Below, one piece after another: positions 14,712 through 24,408 of a stretch of DNA of 64,000 bases. The translations under genes were made by a program, and so were the position numbers. The notes under the pieces are model-generated. The model was not told the DNA's origin, searched no databases, and saw only the letters and a program-made list of their open reading frames with translations. Each line of letters starts with the position of its first letter. Position 1 is the stretch's first letter. This DNA comes from Streptomyces ochraceiscleroticus (lineage in GTDB: Bacteria > Actinomycetota > Actinomycetes > Streptomycetales > Streptomycetaceae): the NCBI RefSeq assembly GCF_000720485.1, contig NZ_JOAX01000001.1, positions 186,001 through 250,000 on the forward strand, in the 5' to 3' direction.

Positions 14712-17084
14712 GTGGCCGAGGCGGCAGGGTTCCAGGTGACCGAACGGCCGCGTGGTCGATGGCTGCGACGGGCCGCTGCGCTGGTCGCCGGTGCGCCACT
14801 GCTGGCCGGTGTGCTGCAGGTCCCCGCGGCGCAGGAAGCGCACGCCGCCCCGTCCGGCTCCCGGACGGTCGATGTGGACATCGACTCGCTCACCCCGCCG
14901 GCGCCCGGCAAGGACGACGACGCGGTCACCGTCTCCGGCAGCATCACCAACGAGGGCCGCGCGACGATCACCGGCGGACACATCGGACTGCGCCGCGGGC
15001 CCGTACTGAACAACCGCAGCTCCATCGACGACGTGGCCCGGCGCACCGGCTACTCCGCCGGCCTGGACGGCCAGGAGGTCGGCGGCAAGGCCGAGAAGAT
15101 CAAGGCGCTGAAGCCGGGCGTCTCCCAGCCCTTCACCCTGCGCGTCCCGGTCAAGAAGCTGCGCCTGAGCAAGGACGGCGTCTACCAGCTCGGCGTCTCC
15201 TTCTCCGGACGGTCCAGGAGCGCCCCGTACGAGCAGGTGCTCGGCATCGAGCGCACCTTCCTGCCCTGGCAGGAGGCCGACGCGTCGAAGAAGACCGACC
15301 TCACGTACCTGTGGCCGCTGATCTCCAAGACCCACCTCACCGCGGAGACCGAGGGCGACGAACAGCAGACCCCGATCTTCCGCGACGACAAGCTGGCGGC
15401 CGAGATCGCCCCGGGCGGCCGGCTCCAGCAGCTCGTCGCCCTCGGCAAGGACCTCCCGGTCACTTTCGTCGTCGATCCCGACCTGCTCGCCTCCGTCGAC
15501 GCCATGACCGGCCGGTACAAGGTCGAGGGGCCGCACGGCACGACCAGGCCGGGCCGGAACCAGGACGTGGCCAAGCAGTGGCTGAGCGATCTGGAGCAGG
15601 CGGTCCAGGCCCACGAGGTGATCGCGCTGCCGTTCGGCGACCCCGACATCGCCTCGCTGGCGCACCAGGGCAAGGCCGTACCGAGCGCGCTGGGCCATCT
15701 CGGCCCGGCCACCGAGCTCGCGTCGAAGACCGTGGACACCGTCCTCCCGGGCGTGAAGGCGCGCAACGACTTCGCCTGGCCCGTCGACGGCGCCGTGGAC
15801 TCCTCGGTCGTGGATGTGGCGACCTCGGCGGGGGCCCACAACGTCATCGCCCGCAGCGACAGCATGCGGGAGAACGGCCTGTCCTACACGCCCACCGCCG
15901 CCCGGCCCATCGGCGGCGGCAACACCGCCGTCGTCGCGGACGCCGGACTGTCCACCGCCTTCACCGGCGACCTGTCCAAGGCCGGCTCCGCAACCCTGGC
16001 GGTGCAGAACTTCCTCTCCCAGACCCTGATGATCAATCTTCAGGACCCGTCGCGGCAGCGCAGCGTCGTGGTGGCCCCCCAGCGGATGCCCACCGCGAGC
16101 CAGGCCCAGGCGATGGCGAAGGCCGTGCGGGCGCTGGACGACAGCGGCTGGGCCGAGGCGCAGGACCTCAGCGACGCGGCCAAGGCCAAGCCCGACCGGA
16201 GCGCCACCCGCCAGGTGCCCGGCCCCGCCTCCTACCCGTCCTCGCTGCGCAAGCACGAGCTGCCGGCGGCCGCCTTCCGGCAAGCGCAGGAGACGCGCAC
16301 CGCGCTGGACGACTTCGAGGTCATCCTGGCCGAGCCGTGGCGGGTCGAGACCCCCTTCGGCAACGCGATCATGCGGATGATGTCGACGTCGTGGCGCGGC
16401 GACGCCACGGGCGCCAAGGCGTTCCGCAAGTCCGTCCGCAGCTACCTGGACGGCCTGACGACCAAGGTGCATCTGATCCAGAAGTCGGACGCCACGCTCT
16501 CCGGGCGCAGCGCCACAATTCCCGTCACGGTGCAGAACAACCTCGTCCGGGGCGTCGAGGGCATGACGCTGCGGCTCACGTCCTCCCAGCCCAACCGTCT
16601 GGACGTGGGTGAACCGCAGACGATCGACGTCGAGGGCGGGCACAGCCAGTCCTTCAAGTTCGACACCACCGCGCACGCGAACGGCCCGGTGCAGGTCACC
16701 GCGCAGCTCTACACCGCCGACGGCAAGCGGTACGGGCGGGCGATGACCTTCGAGGTGAACGTCACCGAGATCACCGCTACGGTCATGCTCGTCATCGCGG
16801 GCGGCGTGCTGCTGCTCGTCCTCGCCGGCGTACGGATCTACCTGCAGCGCAAGCGCGCGGCGGCCCGCGAGGACGACGACGGCACCGACGGCGGGGACGG
16901 TACGGACGGCGGCACCGACGGCGGCGCCGGCTCGGACGACGGGGACGGCACCCCGGACAGCGACGGCACGGATCAGGACGGCCGGCCCTCGGACGGCGAA
17001 TCCGAGCAGCCGGGTGACCCGGCTGCGGACACCGGTTCGGAAAGCACGGACGCGTCCGGCTCAGGTGAGAAAGTGGACCGTTGA
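14712..17084 (+). CDS. DUF6049 family exported, membrane-anchored protein
   Basis: The 790-residue protein has an N-terminal export signal (RRAAALVAGAPLLAGVLQV then AHA). A large outside region follows, then one membrane helix near residue 710 (VMLVIAGGVLLLVLAGVRIYL), a basic stop-transfer and an acidic Gly/Asp-rich cytoplasmic tail. It corresponds by position to M. tuberculosis Rv3909, which also lies between the CCA-enzyme gene and the MurJ gene. The biochemical role is unknown; the location suggests envelope assembly together with MurJ. The start is a GTG with a GAGGGA site. The gene is divergent from pcnA across 185 bp. Confidence 0.85.
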   Translation: MAEAAGFQVTERPRGRWLRRAAALVAGAPLLAGVLQVPAAQEAHAAPSGSRTVDVDIDSLTPPAPGKDDDAVTVSGSITNEGRATITGGHIGLRRGPVLNNRSSIDDVARRTGYSAGLDGQEVGGKAEKIKALKPGVSQPFTLRVPVKKLRLSKDGVYQLGVSFSGRSRSAPYEQVLGIERTFLPWQEADASKKTDLTYLWPLISKTHLTAETEGDEQQTPIFRDDKLAAEIAPGGRLQQLVALGKDLPVTFVVDPDLLASVDAMTGRYKVEGPHGTTRPGRNQDVAKQWLSDLEQAVQAHEVIALPFGDPDIASLAHQGKAVPSALGHLGPATELASKTVDTVLPGVKARNDFAWPVDGAVDSSVVDVATSAGAHNVIARSDSMRENGLSYTPTAARPIGGGNTAVVADAGLSTAFTGDLSKAGSATLAVQNFLSQTLMINLQDPSRQRSVVVAPQRMPTASQAQAMAKAVRALDDSGWAEAQDLSDAAKAKPDRSATRQVPGPASYPSSLRKHELPAAAFRQAQETRTALDDFEVILAEPWRVETPFGNAIMRMMSTSWRGDATGAKAFRKSVRSYLDGLTTKVHLIQKSDATLSGRSATIPVTVQNNLVRGVEGMTLRLTSSQPNRLDVGEPQTIDVEGGHSQSFKFDTTAHANGPVQVTAQLYTADGKRYGRAMTFEVNVTEITATVMLVIAGGVLLLVLAGVRIYLQRKRAAAREDDDGTDGGDGTDGGTDGGAGSDDGDGTPDSDGTDQDGRPSDGESEQPGDPAADTGSESTDASGSGEKVDR

Positions 17085-17130
17085 TACATGGCGGGGCCGG
17101 ATGGCCGGCGACGGATGAGGTGGGGCAGCT

Positions 17131-19395
17131 ATGAATGCGCCGTACGACGGTGACCGCGGCCAGGCTGCGAGCGGCGACGCCGCAGGCCGGCCCCCACAAC
17201 CGCCGCAGGCACCGGACCCTTACGTGCAGGATGCCTACTCGCGGGCGCCCTTCCCCTCGCAGGACCCCGCGGCCCAGGACCCGGTGGCCGACGCGCTGTA
17301 CGACCGGGCGGCGCACCCGCCGCACCAGGCCGCGCCGGACCACCCGCTCTACCAGCAGCCGCCGGCCCCCCGGCACACCCCGGGCCCGGAGGCGTGGCCC
17401 GCACCGCCGGCGCCCGAGCCGCAGGGCCCGGCGCACCGGCTGTACGGCGACGCCACGGCGACCACCCAGTTCGTCGGGGTGGACGACCTGATCACCCAGG
17501 CCGCCGACCGGCCGGCGGAGCCCGACGCGTTCGCCCACCTCTACCGTGACCAGCGGGCGCCGGAACCGCAGCGGCCGCCGGCCCAGAACAGCGGCCCGGG
17601 CCCGTACCAGCCGTCGAACGGACAGTACGGACCGCCGGGCGGACAGTACGAACCCGCCGGCGGGCAGTACGAGCCGGCGGGCGGACCGCAGCCCGTGCCC
17701 CCGACCGAGCCCGAGCCGGCCTCCGCACCGGAGCCGCCGGAGCCCGCCGGGCGCACCGGCGGCAAGGCCGGCAGCCTGCTGAAGTCCAGCGCCGTGATGG
17801 CCGCCGGCACCATGGTCTCCCGGCTCACCGGCTTCGTACGGTCCGCGCTGATCGCCTCCGCGCTCGGCGCCGCCGTCCTCGGTGACTCCTGGCAGGTCGC
17901 CTACACCCTGCCCACGATGATCTTCATCCTGACCATCGGCGGCGGCCTGAACTCGGTGTTCGTGCCGCAGCTGGTGCGCGCGATGAAGGAGGACGAGGAC
18001 GGCGGCGAGGCATACGCCAACCGCCTGCTGACCCTGGTGATGGTGATCCTCGGCGGCCTGACCGTCGGGGCCGTGTTCGCGGCGCCATGGCTGGTGCGGG
18101 CGATGTCGGGATTCGCGCCCGACTCGGCCAGCTTCGAGGTCGCCGTCGCCTTCACCCGCTACTGCGTGCCCACGATCTTCTTCATGGGCATCCACGTGAT
18201 CATGGGCCAGGTGCTCAACGCCCGCGGCCGCTTCGGCGCGATGATGTGGACCCCGGTCCTCAACAACGTCGTCATGATCAGCACGTTCGGGCTGTTCATC
18301 TGGGTGTACGGCAGCGCCGGCTCCTCGCACATCGGCGTCACGACCATCCCCGACGCCGGCATCCGGCTGCTGGGCATCGGCACCCTGCTCGGCCTGGTCG
18401 TCCAGGCGCTGGCGATGATCCCGTACCTGCGCGACGCCGGCTTCAAGCTCCGGCTGCGGTTCGACTGGCGGGGCCACGGTCTGGGCAAGGCCGCCAAGCT
18501 CGCCAAGTGGACCGTGCTCTTCGTGCTCGCCAACCAGGCCGGCGTCCTGGTCGTCTCGAAGCTCTCCACCCTGGCCGGTGAGAAGGCCGCCGGACAGGGC
18601 GCCCCCGGCACCGGCTACATGGCGTACTCCAACGCCCAGCTGATCTGGACCATGCCGCACGCGATCATCACCGTCTCCGTGATGGCCGCCCTGCTGCCGC
18701 GTCTGTCGCGCTCCGCGCACGACGGCGACATCGGAGCCGTACGCGACGACATCTCCCAGGGGCTGCGCACCTCCGCCGTGGCCGTCGTGCCGATCGCGTT
18801 CGGCTTCCTGACCCTCGGCATCCCGATGTGCACGCTGGTCTTCGCCGGTACCGGATCCGCCGCCGGCGTCTCCACGGGCTACATGCTCATGGCCTTCGGC
18901 CTCGGCCTGATCCCCTACTCCGTGCAGTACGTCGTGCTGCGCGCCTTCTACGCGTACGAGGACACCCGCACGCCCTTCTACAACACACTGATCGTCGCCG
19001 CGGTGAACGCCGCCGCCTCGGCCCTGTGCTACCTCGTCCTGCCCGTCCGGTGGGCCGTGGTCGGCATGGCGGCCTCCTACGGCCTGGCGTACATCATCGG
19101 CGTCGGCGTGGCGTGGCGGCGGCTGCGCAAGCGGATGGGCGGCGACTTGGACGGCGCGCACGTAGTGCGTACGTACGCCCGGCTGGCCGGCGCGAGCCTC
19201 CCCGCCACCCTGTTCTCCGGCGCCGCCGTGTACGGGATCATGCAGGGGCTGGGGACCGGCGTCCTGGGATCGCTCGTCGCGCTGGTCGGCGGCGGTGCCG
19301 TCCTGCTGGTGGTCTTCTACGCGGCCGCCAAGAAGATGCGCATCGAAGAACTCAACGCCCTGGTCGGCATGGTGCGCGGCAAGCTGGGGCGCTGA
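17131..19395 (+). CDS. murJ: lipid II flippase MurJ (MviN)
   Basis: MurJ moves lipid II across the cytoplasmic membrane. About 210 N-terminal residues are Pro/Gly/Gln-rich and disordered, with repeats of the form GGQYEPAGGQYEPAGG. The membrane core of about 14 helices begins at SSAVMAAGTMVSRLTGFVRS, the conserved MviN start. Other blocks are GGGLNSVFVPQLVRA and SNAQLIWTMPHAIITVSVMA. At 754 residues it lacks the kinase-like and extracellular domains that are fused to the mycobacterial protein; here they form the next gene. The ATG has GAGGTGGGG upstream. Confidence 0.93.
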   Translation: MNAPYDGDRGQAASGDAAGRPPQPPQAPDPYVQDAYSRAPFPSQDPAAQDPVADALYDRAAHPPHQAAPDHPLYQQPPAPRHTPGPEAWPAPPAPEPQGPAHRLYGDATATTQFVGVDDLITQAADRPAEPDAFAHLYRDQRAPEPQRPPAQNSGPGPYQPSNGQYGPPGGQYEPAGGQYEPAGGPQPVPPTEPEPASAPEPPEPAGRTGGKAGSLLKSSAVMAAGTMVSRLTGFVRSALIASALGAAVLGDSWQVAYTLPTMIFILTIGGGLNSVFVPQLVRAMKEDEDGGEAYANRLLTLVMVILGGLTVGAVFAAPWLVRAMSGFAPDSASFEVAVAFTRYCVPTIFFMGIHVIMGQVLNARGRFGAMMWTPVLNNVVMISTFGLFIWVYGSAGSSHIGVTTIPDAGIRLLGIGTLLGLVVQALAMIPYLRDAGFKLRLRFDWRGHGLGKAAKLAKWTVLFVLANQAGVLVVSKLSTLAGEKAAGQGAPGTGYMAYSNAQLIWTMPHAIITVSVMAALLPRLSRSAHDGDIGAVRDDISQGLRTSAVAVVPIAFGFLTLGIPMCTLVFAGTGSAAGVSTGYMLMAFGLGLIPYSVQYVVLRAFYAYEDTRTPFYNTLIVAAVNAAASALCYLVLPVRWAVVGMAASYGLAYIIGVGVAWRRLRKRMGGDLDGAHVVRTYARLAGASLPATLFSGAAVYGIMQGLGTGVLGSLVALVGGGAVLLVVFYAAAKKMRIEELNALVGMVRGKLGR

Positions 19396-19503
19396 GCGAG
19401 CACAACCTTCGTCCGCCACCGTGTGTCGTGCACTGTGGCGGACTGTGGGCACAATTGACTTGGCTCTTTTGAGCATGCAACGGATGGGGAGGCAGGAACG
19501 ACG

Positions 19504-21204
19504 GTGGCGGAACGGAGCACGGCTGCCGTCGACGTGGCCGACACGAGCGGTGGAGAACCGCTCGCCGCCAAGGCGGACGAGGCCACGACCGACGGCACGA
19601 AGGCCGAGAAGGTGACCGACGCGGCACAGGACACCGCGGGCGACGGCGCGAAGAACGCCACAGCATCCGAGGCACAGCCGCCCGAACTGCACAGCGGGCA
19701 CAAGCTGGCCAGGCGGTACCGCCTGGAGGAGTGCGTCACCCGACTGGACGGCTTCAGCAGCTGGCGTGCCGTGGACGAGAAACTGCGCCGCGCCGTCGGG
19801 GTCCACATCCTGCCCGCCGACCACCCGCGTGCCCGCCCCGTGCTCTCCGCAGCGCGGTCCGCCGCGCTGCTCGGCGACCCGCGCTTCGTCCAGGTCCTCG
19901 ACGCCGTCGAGGAGAACGACCTGGTATACGTCGTCCACGAATGGCTCCCGGACGCCACCGAACTGACCGCCGTCCTCGCCTCCGGACCGCTCGAACCGCA
20001 CGACGCCTACCAGCTCGTGACGCAGATCTCCCAGGCCATGGCCGCCGCCCACCGTGAGGGCCTGGCGCACCTCCGGCTGACCCCCGGGTCCGTTCTGCGC
20101 ACCTCCTCCGGCCAGTACCGCATCCGGGGTCTGGCGATCATGGCCGCGCTGCGCGGGATCACCAGCGATCACCCGCAGCGCACCGACACGGAGGCCATCG
20201 GCGCTCTGCTGTACGCCGGGCTCACCCAGCGCTGGCCGTACGAGAACGACGCGTACGGTCTGTCCGGGCTGCCCAAGGGTGTCGGTCTGATCGCCCCCGA
20301 CCAGGTTCGGGCCGGAGTGCACCGCGGCCTGTCGGAGCTGGCCATGCGCGCGCTCGTCAACGACGGCGCCACCGCCTCCCGCCAGGAGCAGCCCTGCACC
20401 ACGCCGGAGGAGCTGGCCAAGGCCGTCGGCGCGATGCCGCGCATCCGCCCGCCGGAGCCCTCCTTCACCACCCCGCCGCCGTACCAGCGCACCGGCTACC
20501 AGCAGGGCACGTACGGTCAGTCGGCCGGCGCCGGACGGCCCGGCGCATCGGCCACCCGTCCTGTTCCCACACCGCCGCCTCCGCTGCAGAGCCGTACCGG
20601 AAGGGCGGCCAAGTGGTGCGTCTCCGCGCTGCTGATCGCCGCGCTGGGGCTGGGCAGCTGGCAGCTGGCCGACACGCTCCTGAAGGACCGGAACCAGGAC
20701 GACTCCGGGAGCTCGGAGACGACCGGGGGCCACGCCGGCACGGCGTCGGGCAAGACCGTCCGCGTCGACAAGGTCGTGGACTTCGACCCGCCGCCGGGCG
20801 GTGACGGCACGGAGAACCCGCAGGACGCCCCCAAGGCCCTCGACGGGGACCCCGCCACGTCCTGGCCGACCCGCAATTACTACGGCCGCTCCGACCTCGG
20901 CGGCCTCAAGGACGGCGTGGGGCTGATTCTCGACCTCGGCAAGGTCCAGCAGGTCGGCAGCGTCAAGGTCGACCTCGTCGGGAACACCTCGCTCGACTTC
21001 CGCGCCGCGCCCGAGGACAGCAGCGGTGCGCCCACGTCCCTCGACGGCTTCAAGAAGGTCGCCGGCGGCTCGGGGGAGACGGTCACGCTGCAGGCAAAGG
21101 AGCCGATCAAGACACAGTACGTATTGGTCTGGCTCACCGACCTCCCGTTGAAGGACGATGGCAACTACCGGGGCCAGATCAAGGAGATCAAGGTCCGCAG
21201 CTAG
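19504..21204 (+). CDS. membrane-anchored pseudokinase with extracellular discoidin-like domain
   Basis: The 566-residue protein has a disordered N-terminus and a protein-kinase-like domain from about residue 70 to 315. The catalytic loop that should read HRDLKPxN is HLRLTPGS near residue 188, and DFG is replaced by RGLA, so both catalytic aspartates are missing. One membrane helix (CVSALLIAALGLGSWQLA) precedes an outer domain that resembles F5/8-type carbohydrate-binding folds. It matches the C-terminal half of mycobacterial MviN (Rv3910), whose pseudokinase is phosphorylated and recruits FhaA. PknB in this window is a possible modifier (inference). The start is a GTG at 19504. Confidence 0.85.
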   Translation: MAERSTAAVDVADTSGGEPLAAKADEATTDGTKAEKVTDAAQDTAGDGAKNATASEAQPPELHSGHKLARRYRLEECVTRLDGFSSWRAVDEKLRRAVGVHILPADHPRARPVLSAARSAALLGDPRFVQVLDAVEENDLVYVVHEWLPDATELTAVLASGPLEPHDAYQLVTQISQAMAAAHREGLAHLRLTPGSVLRTSSGQYRIRGLAIMAALRGITSDHPQRTDTEAIGALLYAGLTQRWPYENDAYGLSGLPKGVGLIAPDQVRAGVHRGLSELAMRALVNDGATASRQEQPCTTPEELAKAVGAMPRIRPPEPSFTTPPPYQRTGYQQGTYGQSAGAGRPGASATRPVPTPPPPLQSRTGRAAKWCVSALLIAALGLGSWQLADTLLKDRNQDDSGSSETTGGHAGTASGKTVRVDKVVDFDPPPGGDGTENPQDAPKALDGDPATSWPTRNYYGRSDLGGLKDGVGLILDLGKVQQVGSVKVDLVGNTSLDFRAAPEDSSGAPTSLDGFKKVAGGSGETVTLQAKEPIKTQYVLVWLTDLPLKDDGNYRGQIKEIKVRS

Positions 21205-21557
21205 GGGTGGGCAGCAGGGGGGCGCCAGGATGTCGATGCGGACAGCGGCCAGGAGGCGCCGGTGCTCCCCGGGCCTCCTTCCGCCCCCGCGGCCGGCCGC
21301 TGTGGCCGTCGTCCTGGAGCCTGGTACCGCCGAGCACCCGTATGTAAGCTCCCGTGTACAGCTTGACGCCAGGGGTTCGGTTATGCGTGATGGCGCAGTG
21401 TTGCCCGCCGTCGTAGGAAAGATCGGTCCGGCCGGTGTCCTGGCCGTCCCGCCCGAAGCCCGTGCCCGGGCAGCCCCGGGCAGGACATGTACAGCGGCGC
21501 CGTCCACGCGGCCGGCACTCCCCGGCCCGCACTGGGCCGGCTCCTGCGAGGCGGGCC
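21205..21557 (+). other. leader region before sigM without a supported gene
   Basis: This 353-bp stretch has open frames, but none with family similarity or a good start. TTGACG at 21363-21368 could be a -35 element, but no clear -10 follows at the right distance. I see no ECF motif convincing enough to call autoregulation. Confidence 0.4.
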
Positions 21558-22241
21558 ATGGCAGATAACGTCCGCCCCTCCGACCAGGCACTCCTCGCCC
21601 GTCATGTCGAGGGTGACCCCGACGCCTTCGGCGAGATCGTCAGGCGCCACCGTGACCGCCTCTGGGCGGTCGCGCTGCGTACCCTCGGCGACCGCGAGGA
21701 AGCGGCCGACGCCGTGCAGGACGCCCTGGTGTCCGCCTACCGCGCCGCCCACACCTTCCGCGGCCAGTCGGCCGTGACCACCTGGCTGCACCGCATCACG
21801 GTCAACGCCTGCCTGGACCGCGCCCGCAAAGCAGCCTCCCGGCGCACCTCGCCGATCGCGGAGACCGAGCGGCTGGAACAGCTCATTGAGCCGCACGAAT
21901 CCGCCGCCGTACCGGCCGAGCGCCAGGATCTGCACCGCGAACTGCTCAGCGCCCTCCGTACTCTCCCCGCCGAACAACGCGCGGCCATCGTCCTCGTCGA
22001 CATGCAGGGCTACCCCGTGGCCGAGGCCGCGGAGGTACTTGGCGTCCCCACCGGCACAGTAAAAAGCCGGTGCGCGCGCGGCCGGGCCCGGCTCCTCCCG
22101 ATGCTCACCCATCTGCGCGCCGAAGACGGGGATAAGGGCACCTCAGGCGGGGGAAGGAACCGGGCGCAGGGGACATCCGTCCCACAGACGGCAGGACCGA
22201 ATGACTCAGGGGCCGTGAAGGGCGGAGGTGGGCGAGCGTGA
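21558..22241 (+). CDS. sigM: ECF RNA polymerase sigma factor SigM
   Basis: The 227-residue ECF sigma factor has region 2 (HVEGDPDAFGEIVRRHRDRLW, then DREEAADAVQDALVSAYRA) and region 4 (LPAEQRAAIVLVDMQGYPVA, then EVLGVPTGTVKSRCARGRARL), followed by a disordered tail of about 40 residues. I chose the ATG at 21558, with a GAGG site, over an Arg/Pro-rich in-frame extension. It overlaps the anti-sigma gene by four bases (GTGA). The position between the MurJ block and trxBA matches sigM of M. tuberculosis and S. coelicolor. Confidence 0.93.
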   Translation: MADNVRPSDQALLARHVEGDPDAFGEIVRRHRDRLWAVALRTLGDREEAADAVQDALVSAYRAAHTFRGQSAVTTWLHRITVNACLDRARKAASRRTSPIAETERLEQLIEPHESAAVPAERQDLHRELLSALRTLPAEQRAAIVLVDMQGYPVAEAAEVLGVPTGTVKSRCARGRARLLPMLTHLRAEDGDKGTSGGGRNRAQGTSVPQTAGPNDSGAVKGGGGRA

Positions 22242-23230
22242 CAGCCACGACCGACACGGGCGGGCATCCGGAGGTCGCGGATATCTCCGCGCTCGCGGAC
22301 GGGTTGCTCTCGCCCGCCCGCGCGGCAGATCTCCGTGCACATCTCGACGGATGCCCGCTGTGTGAGGACGTCCACAGCTCGCTGGAGGAGATCCGCGCAC
22401 TGCTCGGCACGCTGCCAGGACCGGGGCGGATGCCCGACGACGTCGTCGGTCGCATCGACGCCGCTCTGGCGGCCGAGGCTCTGCTCGATGCCACGGCGCC
22501 CACCGGTGACGCCGCCCTCGTATCGAGCTCCCTGGGCGACAGCTCCCGCGTCATGGGGCAGTCGACCGGTACGCATGATGGCTCGGTTTCACGTGAAACC
22601 GTGGAGGAGAAGCGGGACGCTGTTTCACGTGAAACAGTGCCCGTGCGCTCCGGTGGCAGCTCCGCCGATCGCCCGGCCGGCTACCCCCGCTCCGCCACGG
22701 GTCCTGGTCGCAAGGCCCCCGGCGCCCGCACGGCGAGGGGGCACCGCTGGCCCAAGGTACTTCTCGGCACAGCGGCCGCCACGGCCGTGCTCGGTATCGG
22801 CGGCATCCTTCTGCAGAATGGTTCCGCGAACACTGGGCAGGACCAGGACCCCGGCGTGACCGCCACCGGGCAGAGCCCCGCGGACGGGTCGCTCAGCTCC
22901 GCGACCCTGGGCAGCCACGTGCGCGATCTGCTCGCCGAGCCCGGCCGCAGCAAGACCCCCGATGTCGGCACCCAGAGCTCGCCCCAGTCGCCGCTGCGCG
23001 GCGCGGACGACACGATCCCCTCCTGCGTGCGCAAGGGCCTTGCACGTCCCGAGAAGCCGCTGGCCGCGAGCCGCGACACCTATCAGGGCAAGGACGCCTA
23101 CCTCGTCGTGCTGCCCCATCCGTCCGACACGGCCCGGGTCTCTGCCTACGTCGTCTCGGCGTCCTGCGTCTCCGCCTCACCGTCTGTTCCTGGCAAGATT
23201 CTGCTCAGCGGGACTTATACCCGCGGCTGA
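22238..23230 (+). CDS. rsmA: membrane anti-sigma factor RsmA
   Basis: RsmA holds SigM inactive. The 330-residue protein starts with an anti-sigma domain containing LRAHLDGCPLCEDV, an H-x3-C-x2-C pattern. The S. coelicolor homologue is reported to carry a [2Fe-2S] cluster. A linker of about 60 residues contains two VSRET segments, both encoded by parS sites. One membrane helix (LLGTAAATAVLGIGGILLQ) and an outer domain with two cysteines follow. Translation is coupled to sigM by a GTGA overlap, with GGAGGTGGG inside the sigM end. Confidence 0.88.
   Translation: MTATTDTGGHPEVADISALADGLLSPARAADLRAHLDGCPLCEDVHSSLEEIRALLGTLPGPGRMPDDVVGRIDAALAAEALLDATAPTGDAALVSSSLGDSSRVMGQSTGTHDGSVSRETVEEKRDAVSRETVPVRSGGSSADRPAGYPRSATGPGRKAPGARTARGHRWPKVLLGTAAATAVLGIGGILLQNGSANTGQDQDPGVTATGQSPADGSLSSATLGSHVRDLLAEPGRSKTPDVGTQSSPQSPLRGADDTIPSCVRKGLARPEKPLAASRDTYQGKDAYLVVLPHPSDTARVSAYVVSASCVSASPSVPGKILLSGTYTRG
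22586..22599. other. parS: parS centromere site inside rsmA
   Basis: Perfect GTTTCACGTGAAAC, read as VSRET in the RsmA linker. Confidence 0.93.
22622..22635. other. parS: parS centromere site inside rsmA
   Basis: Perfect GTTTCACGTGAAAC, read as VSRET; 36 bp, and therefore in the same frame, after the previous copy. Confidence 0.93.
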
Positions 23231-23284
23231 GTCGCCGAGCCCGGCCCCGGGCTGCGGGCCGCTGGAGGTGCGCTGGGACACTGC

Positions 23285-23311
23285 GGGAATGCTCGCCCCG
23301 TAGGATCCGTT
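23285..23311 (+). promoter_or_regulatory. SigR-dependent promoter of trxBA
   Basis: GGGAAT (23285-23290), exactly 18 bp, then GTT (23309-23311) followed by GG. This is the consensus of SigR, the thiol-stress sigma factor, which is known to drive trxBA in S. coelicolor. It lies 61 bp before the trxB start. Confidence 0.88.
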
Positions 23312-23372
23312 GGGTGGGGTGAGAGTTCCTCCAGCCCACCCAACGCAGTCGGCAGAGACAAGGAAGACACCC

Positions 23373-24365
23373 GTGAGCGACGTCCGTAACGTGATCATCA
23401 TCGGCTCCGGGCCTGCGGGCTATACCGCCGCGCTCTACACCGCCCGTGCCTCGCTGAAGCCGCTGGTTTTCGAGGGCGCCGTCACCGCCGGTGGCGCACT
23501 GATGAACACCACCGATGTGGAGAACTTCCCCGGCTTCCGGGACGGCATCATGGGCCCGGACCTCATGGACAACATGCGGGCCCAGGCCGAGCGCTTCGGC
23601 GCCGAGCTGATCCCCGATGACGTCACCGCCGTGGACCTCTCCGAGCCCATCAAGACGGTCACCGACTCCGCCGGCACTGTGCACCGCGCGCGTGCCGTCA
23701 TCGTCACCACCGGCTCCCAGCACCGCAAGCTCGGCCTGCCGCGTGAGGACGAGCTCTCCGGTCGCGGCGTGTCGTGGTGCGCCACCTGCGACGGCTTCTT
23801 CTTCAAGGACCAGGACATCGCCGTCATCGGCGGCGGCGACACCGCGATGGAGGAAGCCACCTTCCTCTCCCGCTTCGCCAAGTCCGTCACCATCGTCCAC
23901 CGCCGCGACACCCTGCGCGCCAGCAAGGCGATGCAGGAGCGCGCGTTCGCCGATCCGAAGATCAAGTTCGTGTGGGACAGCGAGGTCGCCGAGATCCACG
24001 GCGAGAACAAGCTCTCCGGCCTGACCCTGCGCAACCTCAAGACCGGCGACACCTCCGAGCTGCCGGTCACCGGACTGTTCATCGCCATCGGTCACGACCC
24101 GCGCACCGAGCTGTTCAAGGGCCAGCTGAAGCTGGACGACGACGGTTACCTCAAGGTGGACGCGCCCAGCACCCACACCAACATCCAGGGCGTCTTCGCC
24201 GCCGGTGACGTCGTGGACCACACCTACCGTCAGGCGATCACCGCCGCCGGCACCGGCTGCTCCGCCGCCCTGGACGCCGAGCGCTTCCTCGCCTCGCTCA
24301 CCGACAGCGAGCCGGCCGAGCCCGAGCAGACCCCTGCCACGCCGGAGCAGACCCCCACCGCCTGA
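23373..24365 (+). CDS. trxB: thioredoxin reductase
   Basis: This FAD enzyme reduces thioredoxin with NADPH. The 330-residue protein has the FAD motif [19 protein letters not shown], the redox-active CATC near residue 135, and the NADPH motif [12 protein letters not shown]. Another FAD-binding block near the end reads [21 protein letters not shown] chose the GTG at 23373 because AAGGAAG lies just upstream and [13 protein letters not shown] is the usual start. The C-terminus has a Pro/Glu/Thr-rich tail with repeated EQTP units. It forms an operon with trxA, 43 bp away. Confidence 0.97.
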   Translation: MSDVRNVIIIGSGPAGYTAALYTARASLKPLVFEGAVTAGGALMNTTDVENFPGFRDGIMGPDLMDNMRAQAERFGAELIPDDVTAVDLSEPIKTVTDSAGTVHRARAVIVTTGSQHRKLGLPREDELSGRGVSWCATCDGFFFKDQDIAVIGGGDTAMEEATFLSRFAKSVTIVHRRDTLRASKAMQERAFADPKIKFVWDSEVAEIHGENKLSGLTLRNLKTGDTSELPVTGLFIAIGHDPRTELFKGQLKLDDDGYLKVDAPSTHTNIQGVFAAGDVVDHTYRQAITAAGTGCSAALDAERFLASLTDSEPAEPEQTPATPEQTPTA

Positions 24366-24408
24366 CCGCGAACGTCAGCTTTCACACCCACCCAGTAAGG
24401 AGAACGCC

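Noticed and set aside
21158..21568. Plus-strand frame of 136 residues upstream of sigM
   Set aside because: It is Arg/Ala/Pro-rich, overlaps both neighbouring genes and has no recognisable domain.
16792..21591. Very long open frame on the minus strand opposite DUF6049, murJ and the pseudokinase gene
   Set aside because: It has the low-complexity Arg/Gly/Ala/His composition of antisense frames in GC-rich DNA, and the plus strand encodes recognisable families throughout.
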